Source: Coccinella septempunctata (taxonomy: Eukaryota > Arthropoda > Insecta > Coleoptera > Coccinellidae). Taken from it: 64,000 nucleotides of DNA. Below, one piece after another: positions 52,083-63,062 of this stretch (within the stretch, counting starts at the first letter, position 1; each line of letters begins with the position of its first letter). The notes beneath the pieces were generated by a model, which saw only the letters and a list, made by a program, of their open reading frames with translations, was not told the origin of the DNA and made no database searches. Where the stretch lies: positions 2,522,501 to 2,586,500 of the forward strand of contig NC_058196.1 in NCBI RefSeq assembly GCF_907165205.1, written 5' to 3'. A program made the translations under genes and the position numbers.

Positions 52083-53036
52083 CTATTTATTTCTCTTCGT
52101 TTCGAAGTATGCTGGTTTAAATTGTGGCTTTATACTAGAAATAAGAAAAAGGTTATCCAGTTGTTTTTTCAGATGGAGTATGTTATCTGTGAGTGGAAAT
52201 TTTCGGATTTTTGTGTTAACCTTGAGCCTTGTTTTGGGGAAATATTGACTGTAGATATCTCTGTATTTATTCGAGAATTTTTCCCAGACTGTATTCAAAT
52301 CATCTGTATCAGAGAGCAAATCATTCCAATTCTCACCTTGAACCATACTTATAAAATTATCAGCTCTATTGTTGTTAAATATACTTCTTTCATCGTAAAT
52401 ATCTGTTTCATATGAAGGTTTCAAAAAGTTTGCTGAAAATATTACACTTGAGTGATCTGAAATATGATCCTCGAAAGTTTGACAGTTTCCTTCCATGTTC
52501 GTTATTATAAGATCCAAACAACCGCCAGATGCAGGACGAGTTACTTGAGGCTTTGGTAAATTAATACCAAACGTTCCAAGCAAGGCACCAAACTCAACCT
52601 TTTCAGGACTGTTTTCAAACAAATTTATATTAAAATCACCAGTTATCATGAAATTGTTACCAGTTTCACAGATTCTGATAAGCATTGATCTAAGTCGTTC
52701 AAGAAATATATTAAAATTGGACAAAGGTGGTCTGTAAATGCAGATTATGACAATTTCTCCTGTGGAAGAGGATAGATTTATAGCAGAACATTCAATAATT
52801 TTGCGTACACTCAGATCTACCAGATCATACCTAGTAGAAAACTTAAGTGAGGATTTACAATAAATTGCTGTCCCTCCATGTTCACCACGAGAACGGCAGA
52901 AATGAGAAGCCAAGTTGAAACAACTAAGATTGTAGAGTGGAAGTTCTTCCTGTGATAACCAGTGTTCTGTTATTGCTGTCACATGAGCATTAGAGCTTGT
53001 TAATAGTATTTCCATTTTATTTAATGAAGTGGTCAT
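52083..53036 (-). pseudogene. LINE N4 apurinic-type endonuclease
   Basis: EEP-family endonuclease that nicks target DNA. On the minus strand: NVQSM just upstream, ITEHWL (the catalytic Glu region), GEHGGTAIYC, ICIYRPPLS, MITGDFNINL and ISDHSSVIF (the SDH motif). The domain is open from before the annotated start (codons continue upstream past 53060 to a TAA near 53145). A frameshift near 52090 separates it from the RT linker (RREINRAISRAKKDH). Confidence 0.8.
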
Positions 53037-53264
53037 GGACTGAACATTCTGTAAGATTAATTTTAGGTCTTGTTTTTTTCCTGAGAAGCTGTTGGCCGCT
53101 GTTTCAGTTCGTTCAAGTTGATACCCCTCTGAAAAAAATTCCTGAAATTAAATTCTCGGATTATCACACCAGCCGGCCAGAAAGCTGGATCTTGCAGTTT
53201 CTGATGCACTTCATCATTTTGGGTTCCCACACTGAAGGAAGAGTTTGAGCCTTTTGTTGGTAGA

Positions 53265-53978
53265 GGTCGCTTCCAAGAGGAAACGAAGGTGGAAGAATGT
53301 TAAGACTGCGACTGCGAAAAAGAAAGATGAAAACAAATCTCCAGATATCATTTTCAAACAACCACAATAATTAAGGGAAAGAAATCGAATGAACCTGAAC
53401 ACATGGAAATAGATAACACGAATAATGCACCATCAACATCTGCTAGAGGAACAACTCAAAAGTAATGAAATATGTAGAATTCAAATGGCGATTATTTGGA
53501 ACTCCAAATTCCCGAATGCAGAAGATATTATTCTGAAACTAAATTGGTGTTCCGCTGTCATGCACCAGAACCAGCACCGATACCTTGTAACAAATGCTTA
53601 CTATTTGATCATACAACTGAAAATTTCAAAAGTCCACCAAAATGCTCAAAATGTCCGGAAACTCACAGAATGTCCCATTGTTAGTCAACCAATATACCAA
53701 AATGTACTGCTTGCAATGCTGAAGATCATTTATAATGTTCCATAAAATCTCCCAACCATTCGAAGAAACCAATCGAAGGCATCCCAAACGTCAATGTTAA
53801 AAATATAAATAAAAAAAAACTAGAGAAATAGAGGATCTTACAAAGAAGATGAACAGAATACACTCCCCAATAACAATACACGATGACATTGTACATACAT
53901 ATTGTCGTAAATTCAACAAATCAAAAAACACCAATAGAAATGAACTCTTACTCAAAATCAAGAAGAGGTTCATAAGTC
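53265..53978 (+). pseudogene. Gag-like ORF1, copy c, 3' part
   Basis: Continues copy c after N4. It has KRKRRWKN in place of KRKRGRKN, an internal deletion after the first ~200 bp (GGAACAACTCAAAAGTAATG), then HAPEPAPIPCNKC, CSKCPETHRMSHC and a stop. N5 then interrupts it at 53979; the last Gag sequence is at 55324-55440. Confidence 0.65.
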
Positions 53979-55323
53979 AATAACAATAACAATAACAACA
54001 ACTTTATTCTCAGAATTTTCAATACAAATATACAAAAAAATGAGAAACCGTCAACAATAGAAAACAAAAACAAATTATACTATAGTGTTCACATAGGAAT
54101 AGTTTAAAAATTCTGAAATCGAGTAAGGTTCGATATCTATAATTAAATTTGTGAGTTCTGTTTTGAATTTGGCGAAATTCACTTTATTCAAAATATTCTT
54201 AGGTACAGTATTATAGAATTTTATAAACATATACTTAGTGTTTTTTTCAGTTAGTGTCCTTTTATGTATTGGAAAGAAAAAGGGTACAGTATGTCTTGTG
54301 TTATTATAATTTTTTAAATCCTCAAAATAATGTGGATTTTTTTCATAAAAAGTATGCTTTCCAGAACGTATAATCCATAAAAAGTGAGAATTCCATTCTG
54401 TCTGAAATGCCCTCTGCAAGTTTCTCCAAATTTTAGTCCAACATAGATCTTAAAGCGTATTTTTGAATAACAAATAATTTACAGCCATCAGAACCATTAC
54501 CCCAAATCACTATTCCATACCTAAGTAAGGAATCGAAACTTGAGAAATAGATGGATCTTAAAAGTTGCCTGTCTACATGTCGGGATAACACCCTTATCAT
54601 ATACAGAGCACTATTTAGTTTTTTACTAAACTGATGTATATGTTCGGACCAATTCAATTTATTATCGACATGAACTCCCAAGAATTTGGTGGATTGTGCT
54701 ATTTCAACGATGGTATTATTGAATTGGATATTTTCTGGAAAATTTTCCCTAGATCTATTAGTCCTGAAAATAATGCACTCAGTTTTATCGACATTGAGAA
54801 GGAGCCCGTTTCGACTACACCAATTGCTGATAAGATCAAAAACTGTCCGCGTTTGCTCAATGCAGGATTTTATGTCTTCCTTTCTAATAAGTGCATTTGC
54901 GTCATCCACAAACATAAGAATATTAACCAATGTTTGGACAATATTATACAGTGCTGAAGGCAAATCATTTATATATAAAATAAAGAGTAGGGGCCCCAAA
55001 ATACTCCCCTGAGGTACACCCATATCAATAATCTCATCTTTGGACGTGTGAACCTTATCGCCAGTGTTAAATGAAACTCTCTGCATCCTATTGCTCAGGT
55101 AACTAGGCAATAATTCAAGTTGGTTATTACGAATGCCATAAAGTTTCAATTTGTTTAACAATTTCTGGTGACTCACGCAATCAAAGGCCTTGGATAAGTC
55201 CAGAAAAAGTCCAACAGGCACCTCACCCTGTTCAAGCGTCTCAACAATACCTGATGTCAACTCATAGAGAGCCGTGGTGGTGCTTTTACCGCGCAAATAT
55301 CCATGTTGATTTCTTGAAAATAT
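53979..55323 (-). mobile_element. LINE N5, 5'-truncated
   Basis: Inserted in the 3' part of Gag copy c: ATAAGTCAAT before, ATAATGTAGAT after, with AATA as possible target overlap. The tail on the sense strand is short TTGTTA-type repeats (53979-54000). Confidence 0.75.
54075..55296 (-). pseudogene. LINE N5 reverse transcriptase, truncated and frameshifted
   Basis: RT from QHGY onward: KSTTTALYEL, motif A FLDLSKAFDCVS, motif B GVPQGSILGPLLF, motif C FVDD, KFLGVHVDNKLNW and the thumb (54433-55296). A frame change near 54425 is followed by the C-terminal region (54075-54419). Fingers and endonuclease are lost by 5' truncation at the DNA level. It differs from N1-N4 in sequence and tail. Confidence 0.8.
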
Positions 55324-55492
55324 AATGTAGATGCAACAGTGGTGTTTACTACTATTTCGTGATCAGCAAATAAGAACCCTTTTCAAAACCATTGAAGTAT
55401 TGAAGTATACAGTAAAATATTTGTTACTTTGATTAGGTGACAGGTACAGAATAACACAGGTACAGTATAACCAATACAATAAACTATCTCTT

Positions 55493-56396
55493 GACGTTTC
55501 CACCCTCAAAGGACCGATTTGGTCATAAATACTACCTGCGATAACAAGAAATTGTATAGCATGAACTTTGAAGTTGTATTTCGAAATGAGATATTTGATT
55601 GTTGATACATTTTTCGGAAATATTCCAATTTTTATCGATTTATATTCGAACCCCAGCATCTCAAAATAGAACTTTTTTCTATAAAACGGCCTTTTCATAA
55701 TCATTTTGAATATTTTCGATAGCTGGATCAGCATAGAAATCATAAAATATCTAATCTAAACACCAAATGAAGTTGGACGGCCAAAAACTTGCATAAGTTT
55801 GACTATGTCTAATTTCGACATTATTTTGGCGATATTTTATTTTCACTTTACTGAATGTCATTTGCATTGGTTATTTTTTTTTTGATATCTTCTTTTCGTA
55901 TTTTTTGATATCTTCTTTTCGTACTGGGCGTGAATATAATTTATGATTTTCGTCTTGAATTTTGGAGATAGTGAGGCCTTACAAATGTTTTAGTGTGACT
56001 TTCGGACTAATATAAAGTTATTTCCGTATAATTCCCCATTTTGAAAAACGATAGCAGAATATTCCGTATCCAGGAATACCTTGTCAATTTTGGGCATAGT
56101 GAGGATAGGATGGATCATAATTCGACTAAAATAGAGGTTTTCATTTAAACAAATTTTTTTCGATGAAAGTACGAAACGAAAGAATTTTTTGGTGGATATG
56201 CTGTTAAAAATACATTATGGCTTCGACAACATTTCCTGAATGTTGCACCATTCTATCGTTAAAGCATACTGAAAGCTGGAAATCTTGGAAAATTCAATGT
56301 CATGTCACCAGAGTCACATGTTACTCGATGGGGAATCCATGCCGTTTTTTAAGAAACCAAGTTTTAAGCTCTTATAATATGAGAATATTTCATTTC

Positions 56397-56449
<53 letters not shown>

Positions 56450-56520
56450 TTCATTATTATATACTCAAAATTTTTCGGTTTCCCGGTTAAGACATTGAAA
56501 ATGAAATTCATGAAGTAGAT
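55493..56520 (+). repeat. Shared spacer module T (copy 3), leading into U5
   Basis: Same module, here with an (ATTT)n run at 56398-56452 and ending in the left half of the palindrome (GTAGATAGTA), after which 169-gene leader sequence begins. Confidence 0.75.
56398..56452. repeat. (ATTT)n microsatellite in module T
   Basis: Tetranucleotide run, expanded again at 60316-60400. Module T copies next to Gag lack it. Confidence 0.9.
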
Positions 56521-57400
56521 AGTAGTGCTCCGTATAATTAGGGTGAAAATGAAAAATAACGATTCTGTACTTATATATAGGAACCTACATGGATTTCTGC
56601 ATTTACATCAGAGTCGTTAAATCTATTCAGGGACATTCTTTCTATAGTTTTTATTTCCTCAGGAAAAAAGTGTATACCATCTACAACGTGAAGGTAAATG
56701 ATGAAAAAGAATTCTCTAGAAATTATTAATTTTGAAATATTGTTTGGAGCAGCGAGATTTGAAACAAACTTAAGAATTGATATACTAATGCGCTTCAATA
56801 CTTGCTTATCCAGATAGTTATTATCTGTATCGATAACTTATACTTTTCAATTGTTGATATTTTATCATTTCATAATATCAGAAACGTTTGAAAAAATAAA
56901 CAGTAATATAGTATATTCTTTCTGTAAGAAAAATACTCTGTACAATTATCATTTAAATTCGCATATGTTTCATAACTTCATAATTATATAAAACACTCTA
57001 TAATTTTAGGTATTTTTAGTGTTAGGCTCAAGTATCACAAAATAACAAAATATTTTATATGTTCTTTTTAGGTATCATAAATAATGGATTGAACACAATA
57101 AGTAAAATATCGCAGGATTTTGGACAGGTTGAAAAACAATCTCTTATGAATTCGCCAACGTTTCGGAACTATTTTGTTCCTTGCTCAAGGCTCATCATAC
57201 AACTAATAAAAGTAACACTTCAAAATTGGTTATAGGAAGTTAAGGATGAATCAACAAACAGTCCGACGTGTGACAGTTAAATTGAACGAATGTAATACGT
57301 TGATTCCATAGAAATTTTAAGTCACAGCAATCTAATATCGAATCAGACGACGGAACGGGCAATTGGGTGGTGGGGTGCTAGGGAGGGATGGTAGAGGGGC
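56521..57400 (+). other. Core-unit leader (U5)
   Basis: No gene was found. It is the uninterrupted version of the leader, with neither N3 nor PLE1, and includes the antisense GAAACGTT motif (57159-57198) and the G-rich block before TATA. Confidence 0.65.
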
Positions 57401-57436
57401 TATATAACAGCGGAGTAGATGTACAAAGTATTCAGT
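57401..57436 (+). promoter_or_regulatory. Core promoter, TATA + Inr TCAGT (U5)
   Basis: TATATAA at 57401-57407 and TCAGT at 57432-57436, a perfect match to the arthropod initiator consensus. Confidence 0.75.
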
Positions 57437-57441
57437 TGTGA

Positions 57442-57951
57442 ATGTGCTTCGTGCTGCAAATATTGTATTGTGGTTTACATTTTTTAACATTGATACTATC
57501 GAATTTTATCGTTTCATACTTAAATATTTTTTTCATTGTGGAAGACGAGGTGGACAGAAAGAAGATCTTGAGAATGGGATTGGAAAAATTGAAGTCTAAA
57601 CAAATTGACTTGAGGAGAACAGTTCAAATCAGGAATTTTCTGAAGTCACATGTAGGAGAACGAAAAAGAGGAAAAGATCCGCAGAAAAAATCCGACACTC
57701 ACGCTGCAAGAAGAGAAGGTAATCAAGATGAACATAGACAAAAAGTCGTGAAGAAAATAAATTCCGATGTTGGAGAAAAAAAGCAGTATGTGTCGAACGG
57801 AAATCTGAGAAAACGCTTGACGAGGTCTTTCGTTCTGAAGGAGATTCTGAATATGACATCTATTAGAAGAAAAGAAGATCCTAATATCAAACTTTTCAAT
57901 GTGAATGACTACATTGAGATTTTTAGGAAGAAGAAGAAACCTATAAAATGA
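57442..57951 (+). CDS. 169-codon basic ORF (U5)
   Basis: Same length and frame in a diverged unit. Changes include Cys9 to Tyr, Val18 to Ile, Leu33 to Val, KRENV to KRGKD and ETP to KKP. Met37 is Val (GTG), so the internal start favoured in the other copies is missing here. Either this copy starts at 57442, at Met45 (KILRM), or it is a decaying copy. The absence of stops and indels over 169 codons despite divergence argues mildly for past coding. Confidence 0.45.
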   Translation: MCFVLQILYCGLHFLTLILSNFIVSYLNIFFIVEDEVDRKKILRMGLEKLKSKQIDLRRTVQIRNFLKSHVGERKRGKDPQKKSDTHAARREGNQDEHRQKVVKKINSDVGEKKQYVSNGNLRKRLTRSFVLKEILNMTSIRRKEDPNIKLFNVNDYIEIFRKKKKPIK

Positions 57952-57984
57952 AAACTTTTGTAGGATTTGTAACTCCAGCCCGCG

Positions 57985-58445
57985 CTCTATATTCAAAATG
58001 AAATATTAACTTCGAAAAAAATTGAAAATTGTTAGATGTAGAGAAAAGACAACAGTACTGTTTTAAGTACTATGCGTAAAAGACTGAACGCTCCTTGACC
58101 GGCGATCAAGAAATAGAAAATTCATAATATTGGAGTGCAAGTCTGATATTTGAATTTACAGCATATTCTTAATGAAACATTAATTTTGAAAACAAATAAA
58201 AATTGATAGGGGATCATAAAAGTTAACAGTTAGTACTGTTTCAAGTACTATGCAAAAAGAAATCCACTCAACGCTTCTTGACCTGCAATCAAGCAATAGG
58301 TTATGTATTAATTCAGAGTGCAAGTCTGATATAATGAATCATTCATGATATAGAGTGTATTCTAAATGAAACATTAGGTTTGAAAAAAAATTAAAAATTG
58401 TTAGGTGTACTCACAAGACAACGTTAGGTCCCGTTCCAAGTACGG
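57985..58445 (+). repeat. ~190-bp sub-repeats (U5)
   Basis: Three degenerate copies as in U3. The CTTGA/TCAAG stem is kept while the loop is CCGGCGA in the first copy. Confidence 0.65.
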
Positions 58446-59428
58446 TATAAAAAAAATTAAAACTTCAAAATATGACCAGATATACTAATTATCAGTAAAA
58501 ATTAAGTAGGAGGATATCAAATAAGTGAGCCTTCGAATAAGGTCGATAAATAAACGAAATCAACTCAGATATATGAAAACCAACAACTGTTGATTTGTTT
58601 GTCCACTTTTGTATCAATGTGTATTATGTTCCTGAATTAATTTCGTTCGTTTTGAGTTATTTCATCCTCTCATTTATTGAGACATTGGTTCACTATAACC
58701 AGGATAATTTCCAATCCTGCTTTTTTTTGTCATTCAAGAACATTGTTTTAGGGATTCATCTACTATTTATATCCTACAGATAATTGGAAAAATTTGCTCT
58801 TTTCAGTTTCACTAGTTATAATGGCGTCATAGATCTAACGCTACGCTACGCACCGTAATTTTTTATATTGTTTTCTCATTATTCCATATGCCAGCTTCAG
58901 TACTCTCGTGAATATTATTATTCCAGTTTCAACCACAAGAAAAAGGCTACTGCAACCAGAATTTTTCGTTATTTTCTCTAATAAATTTCAGCAATCCATT
59001 TTAAGAAATTCATGACGGAAGAAAGTAACTTTTTTATTCGGTTTTTCGAAGTTTTCCATGAGCTATATGGATGTGTAGAGGATGTTTCATTAAAATGAAT
59101 TAATTTCAAAAGAAATTACCTGAGCCTGAAATAAAGAACAGTTTACATTGACGAATATAATAGACAGATAGAATAGAAGTCAACGTTCATACTTAATTAT
59201 CGAAATCTCATTTCTCTTGACAAATACAAAGGGGATTTATCTGTAAAAAAAACCAGAACAATATCATGGAAACCAAAAAAGTGCCATAACTGATCTACGG
59301 GACTACTATTTCTTGATATGCAAAAAAAACCCTATTCAAAACCATTGACGTATTGAAGTATACAGTAAAATATTTGTTACTTTGACTAGGTGACAGGTAC
59401 AGTAAAACCAAAACAATAAACCATCCCT
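58446..59428 (+). repeat. Core-unit 3' end and linker S (U5)
   Basis: No gene was found. It shows the uninterrupted sequence at the site where N1 is inserted in U1-U3 (GACGGAAGAAAG near 59015). Confidence 0.65.
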
Positions 59429-60312
59429 CAACGTTTCCGCCCGCAACGGACCGATTTGGTCATAATTACTACCTGCGAAAACAAGGAATTGTATAGCATG
59501 AACTTTGAAGTATTTTGAAATAAGATATTTGATTGTTGATGCATTTTTCGGAAATATTGCAATTAATTATCGATTTATGTTCGAACCCCAGCATCTCAAA
59601 ATAGAACTTTTTTCCATAAAACGGCCTTTTCAAAATCATTTTGAATATTTTCGATAGCCGGATCAGCATAGAAATCATAAAATATCTAATCTAAACAGCA
59701 AATGGAGTTGGACGGCCAAAAACTTGCATAAGTTTGACTATGTCTAATTTCGACATTATTTTGGGGATATTTTATTTTCACTTTACTGAATGTCACTTGC
59801 ATTGGTTATTTTTTTTTTAATATCTTCTTTTCGTACTGGGCGTGAATATAATTTCCGATTTTCGTCTTAAATTTTGGAGATAGTGAGGCCTTACAAATGT
59901 TTTAGTGTGACTTTCGGACTAATATCAAGTTATTTCCGTATATGCAATTCCCCATTTTGAAAAACGATAGCAGAATATTCCGTATCCAGGAATACCTTGT
60001 CAATTTTGGGCATAGTAAGGATAGGATGGATCATAATTCGACTAAAATAGAGGTTTTCATTTAAACAAATTTTTTTCGATGAAAGTACGAAACGAAACAA
60101 TTTTTTGGTGGATATGCTGTTAAAAATACATTATGACTTCGACAACAATTCCTGAATGTTGCACCATTCTATCGTTAAAGCATACTGAAAGCTGGAAATC
60201 TTGGAAAATTCAATGTCATGTCACCAGAGTCACATGTTACTCGATGGGGAATCCATGCCGTTTTTTAAGAAACCAAGTTTTTAGCTCTTATAATATGAGA
60301 ATATTTCATTTT

Positions 60313-60353
<41 letters not shown>

Positions 60354-60362
60354 TTCATTTTT

Positions 60363-60393
<31 letters not shown>

Positions 60394-60467
60394 TTTTTTC
60401 ATTATTATATACTCAAAATTTTTCGGTTTCCCGGTTAAGACATTGAAAATGAAATTCATGAAGTAGA
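59429..60467 (+). repeat. Shared spacer module T (copy 4), leading into U6
   Basis: Complete direct copy with an (ATTT)n run at 60316-60400. It is the left arm of an inverted repeat whose right arm is 63063-64000. Confidence 0.75.
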
Positions 60468-61348
60468 TAGTTGTGCTCCATATAATTAGGGTGAAAATAA
60501 AAAATAACGATTCTGTACTTATATATAGGAACCTACATGGATTTCTGCATATACATCAGAGTCGTTAAATCTACTCAGGGACATTCTTTCTATAGTTTTT
60601 ATTTCCTCAGGAAAAACGTGTATATCATCTACAACGTGAATGTAAATGATGAAAAAGAATTCTCTAGAAATTATTAATTTTGAAATATTGTTCGGAGCAG
60701 CGAGATTTGAAACAAACTCAAAAATTGAAATACTAATGCGCTTCAATACTTTCTTATCCAGATAGTTATTATCTGTATCGATAACTTATACTTTTCTTTT
60801 GTTGATATTTTATCTTTTCATAATATCAGAAACGTTTGAAAAAATAAACAGTAATATAGTATATTCTTTCTGTAAGAAAAATACTCTGGACAATTATCAT
60901 TTGATTTCGCATATGTTTCATAAACTCATAATTATATAAAACACTCTATAATTTTTGGTATTTTTAGTGTTAGGCTCAAGTATCACAAAATAACAAAATA
61001 TTTTATATGTTCTTTTTAGGTATCATAAATAATGGATTGAACACAATAAGTAAAATATCGCAGGAATTTGGACAGGTTGAAAAACAATCTCTTTTGAATT
61101 CGCCAACGTTTCGGAACTATTTTGTTCCTTTCTCAAGGCTCATCATACAACTAATAAAAGTAACACTTTAAAATTGGTCATAGGAAGTTAAGGATAAATC
61201 AACAAACAGTCCGACGTGTGACAGTTAAATTGAACGAATGTAATACGTTGATTCCGTAGGAATTTTAAGTCACAGCAATCTAATATCGAATCAGATGACG
61301 GAACGGGCAATTGGGTGGTGGGGTGCTAGGGAGTGATGGTAGAGGGGC
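60468..61348 (+). other. Core-unit leader (U6)
   Basis: No gene was found. As 56521-57400. Confidence 0.65.
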
Positions 61349-61384
61349 TATATAACAGCGGAGTAGATGTACAAAGTATTCAGT
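61349..61384 (+). promoter_or_regulatory. Core promoter, TATA + Inr TCAGT (U6)
   Basis: TATATAA at 61349-61355 and TCAGT at 61380-61384. Confidence 0.75.
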
Positions 61385-61389
61385 TGTGA

Positions 61390-61899
61390 ATGTGCTTCGT
61401 TCTGCAAATATTGTGTTGTGGTTTACATTTTTTAACTTTGATACTATCGAATTTTATCGTTTCATACTTAAATATTTTTTTCATTGTGGAAGACGAGATG
61501 GACAGAAAGAAGATCTTGAGAATGGGACTGGAAAAATTGACGTCTAAACAAATTGACTTGAGGAGAACAGTTCAAATCAGGAATTTTCTGAAGTCACATG
61601 TAGGAGAACGAAAAAGAGGAAATGTTCCGCAGAAAAAATCGGACACTCACGCTGCAAGAAGAGAAGGTAATCAAGATGAACATAGCCAAAAAGTCGTGAA
61701 GAAAATAAATTCCGATGTTGGAGAAAAAAAGCAGTATGTGTCGAACGGAAATCTGAGAAAACGCTTGACGATGTCTTTCATTCTGAAGGAGATTCTGAAT
61801 ATGACATATATTAGAAGGAAAGAAGATCCTAATATCAAACTTTTCAATGTGAATGACTACATTGAGATTTTTAGGAAGAAGGAGAAACCTATAAAATGA
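61390..61899 (+). CDS. 169-codon basic ORF (U6)
   Basis: Open over the full length. Replacements relative to U1: Val18 to Ile, Leu33 to Val, Lys to Thr in EKLTSK, Glu to Gly in KRGNV, Glu to Asp, Arg to Ser (HSQKV), Arg to Met (LTMSF), Ser to Tyr (MTYI) and Thr to Lys. Met37 is kept. Several changes remove charge, so function may be relaxed. The unit ends just downstream at 61957, fused to an inverted Gag copy. Confidence 0.5.
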   Translation: MCFVLQILCCGLHFLTLILSNFIVSYLNIFFIVEDEMDRKKILRMGLEKLTSKQIDLRRTVQIRNFLKSHVGERKRGNVPQKKSDTHAARREGNQDEHSQKVVKKINSDVGEKKQYVSNGNLRKRLTMSFILKEILNMTYIRRKEDPNIKLFNVNDYIEIFRKKEKPIK

Positions 61900-61956
61900 A
61901 AACTTTTGTAGGATTTGTAACTCCAGCCCGCGCTCTATATTCAAAATGAAATATTA

Positions 61957-62853
61957 ACTATATTATTTATAGTTCTAACATTGACGTTTTGGATGCCTTC
62001 AATTGGTTTCTTCGAATGGTTGGGACATTTTATGGACCATGCTAAATGATTTTCAGCATTGCGAGCAGTACATTTTGGTGTATTGGTTGACTTACAATGG
62101 TACATTTTGTGAGTTCCCTGACATTTTGAGCATTTTGGTGGACTTTTGAGATTTTCAGTTGTATGATCAAATAGTAAGCATTTGTTACAAGGTATCGGTG
62201 TTGGTTCTGGTGCATGACAGCAGAACACCATGTAGTGACGATTCATTTAAAATAGACCATTGTTAAGTATTGTCTCGGACGCATTTATTTCTCCTGTAAT
62301 TATTCGTAATTTTTCTGCTTTTAATTCGTTCAGGGTTTTTTCCAGTTGTATTTTATCAGTACTTTTCTTCAAAAGAAATCCCAATTTCGTTTCAGAATAA
62401 TATCTTCTCCATTCGGGAATTTGAAGTTCCGAATAATTGCCATTTGAATTCTATCTATTTCATTACTTTCAGGAATGATTTTAAATAAAAATCGGGTATT
62501 GTGTGAATTCAATTTGATTCAGTTTTGGTGAAAAATATTTGTTTATGTTTTTTCTTGGATTATTATTCATTCGTTATTGGGTGTCTATTGTTTTTTGAGT
62601 TGTTTCTGTAGCAGATGTTGATGGTGCATTATTCGTGTTATCTATTTCCATGCGTTCAGGTTCATTCGATTTCTTTCCTTTAATTATTGTGGTTGTTTGA
62701 AAATGATATCTGGAGATTTGTTTTCATATTTTTTTTCAAGGTCGCAGTCTTAACATTCTTCCTCCCTCGTTTCCTCTTGGGAGCAACCTCTTTCAGATCT
62801 TCTTCCTCTCCCTCCGAAGTCCCGTTGGAAGTGGAGCCGCCGATCTGAGACAT
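61957..62853 (-). pseudogene. Gag-like ORF1 with zinc knuckles, copy d
   Basis: Minus strand from ATG 62853: MSQIGGSTS, acidic stretch, PKRKRGRKN, then a frameshift after the A run near 62735. From 62246 it has HAPEPTPIPCNKC, CSKCQGTHKMYHC (C-X2-C-X3-H-X4-C intact) and CTARNAENH, where the second Cys of the last knuckle is Arg. It is cut at 61957, where it joins the 3' flank of the U6 gene in opposite orientation. Confidence 0.65.
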
Positions 62854-63040
62854 TTCATAAAGGCAGAAATCCTCAAAGTCTGCAGCGTTCACCGGGGAAT
62901 TATCGTCGATTTTCTTTGCATATCATAAACAGCTGTCGATTTATTCACTTTCAGTTACGATTCGTATCAATGAGAACGTACTTTAGAAGCACATGTGCTC
63001 AGCATGAAAGCCAAACACAGACTGTACGGAGAACTATAGT

Positions 63041-63062
63041 AGTAGATAGTATACTATCTACT
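63041..63062. repeat. 22-bp palindrome (Gag copy d / T boundary)
   Basis: Same perfect palindrome as 46395-46416. Confidence 0.8.

Larger units (their letters stand above)
49046..53264 (-). mobile_element. LINE N4 with giant hexanucleotide tail
   Basis: A CR1/Jockey-like LINE inserted in Gag copy c. On the minus strand it has part of an ORF1 end or leader, then endonuclease, RT, a 3' UTR with ATCAATAAATT, then (CTATTT)n to 49046. Confidence 0.8.
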
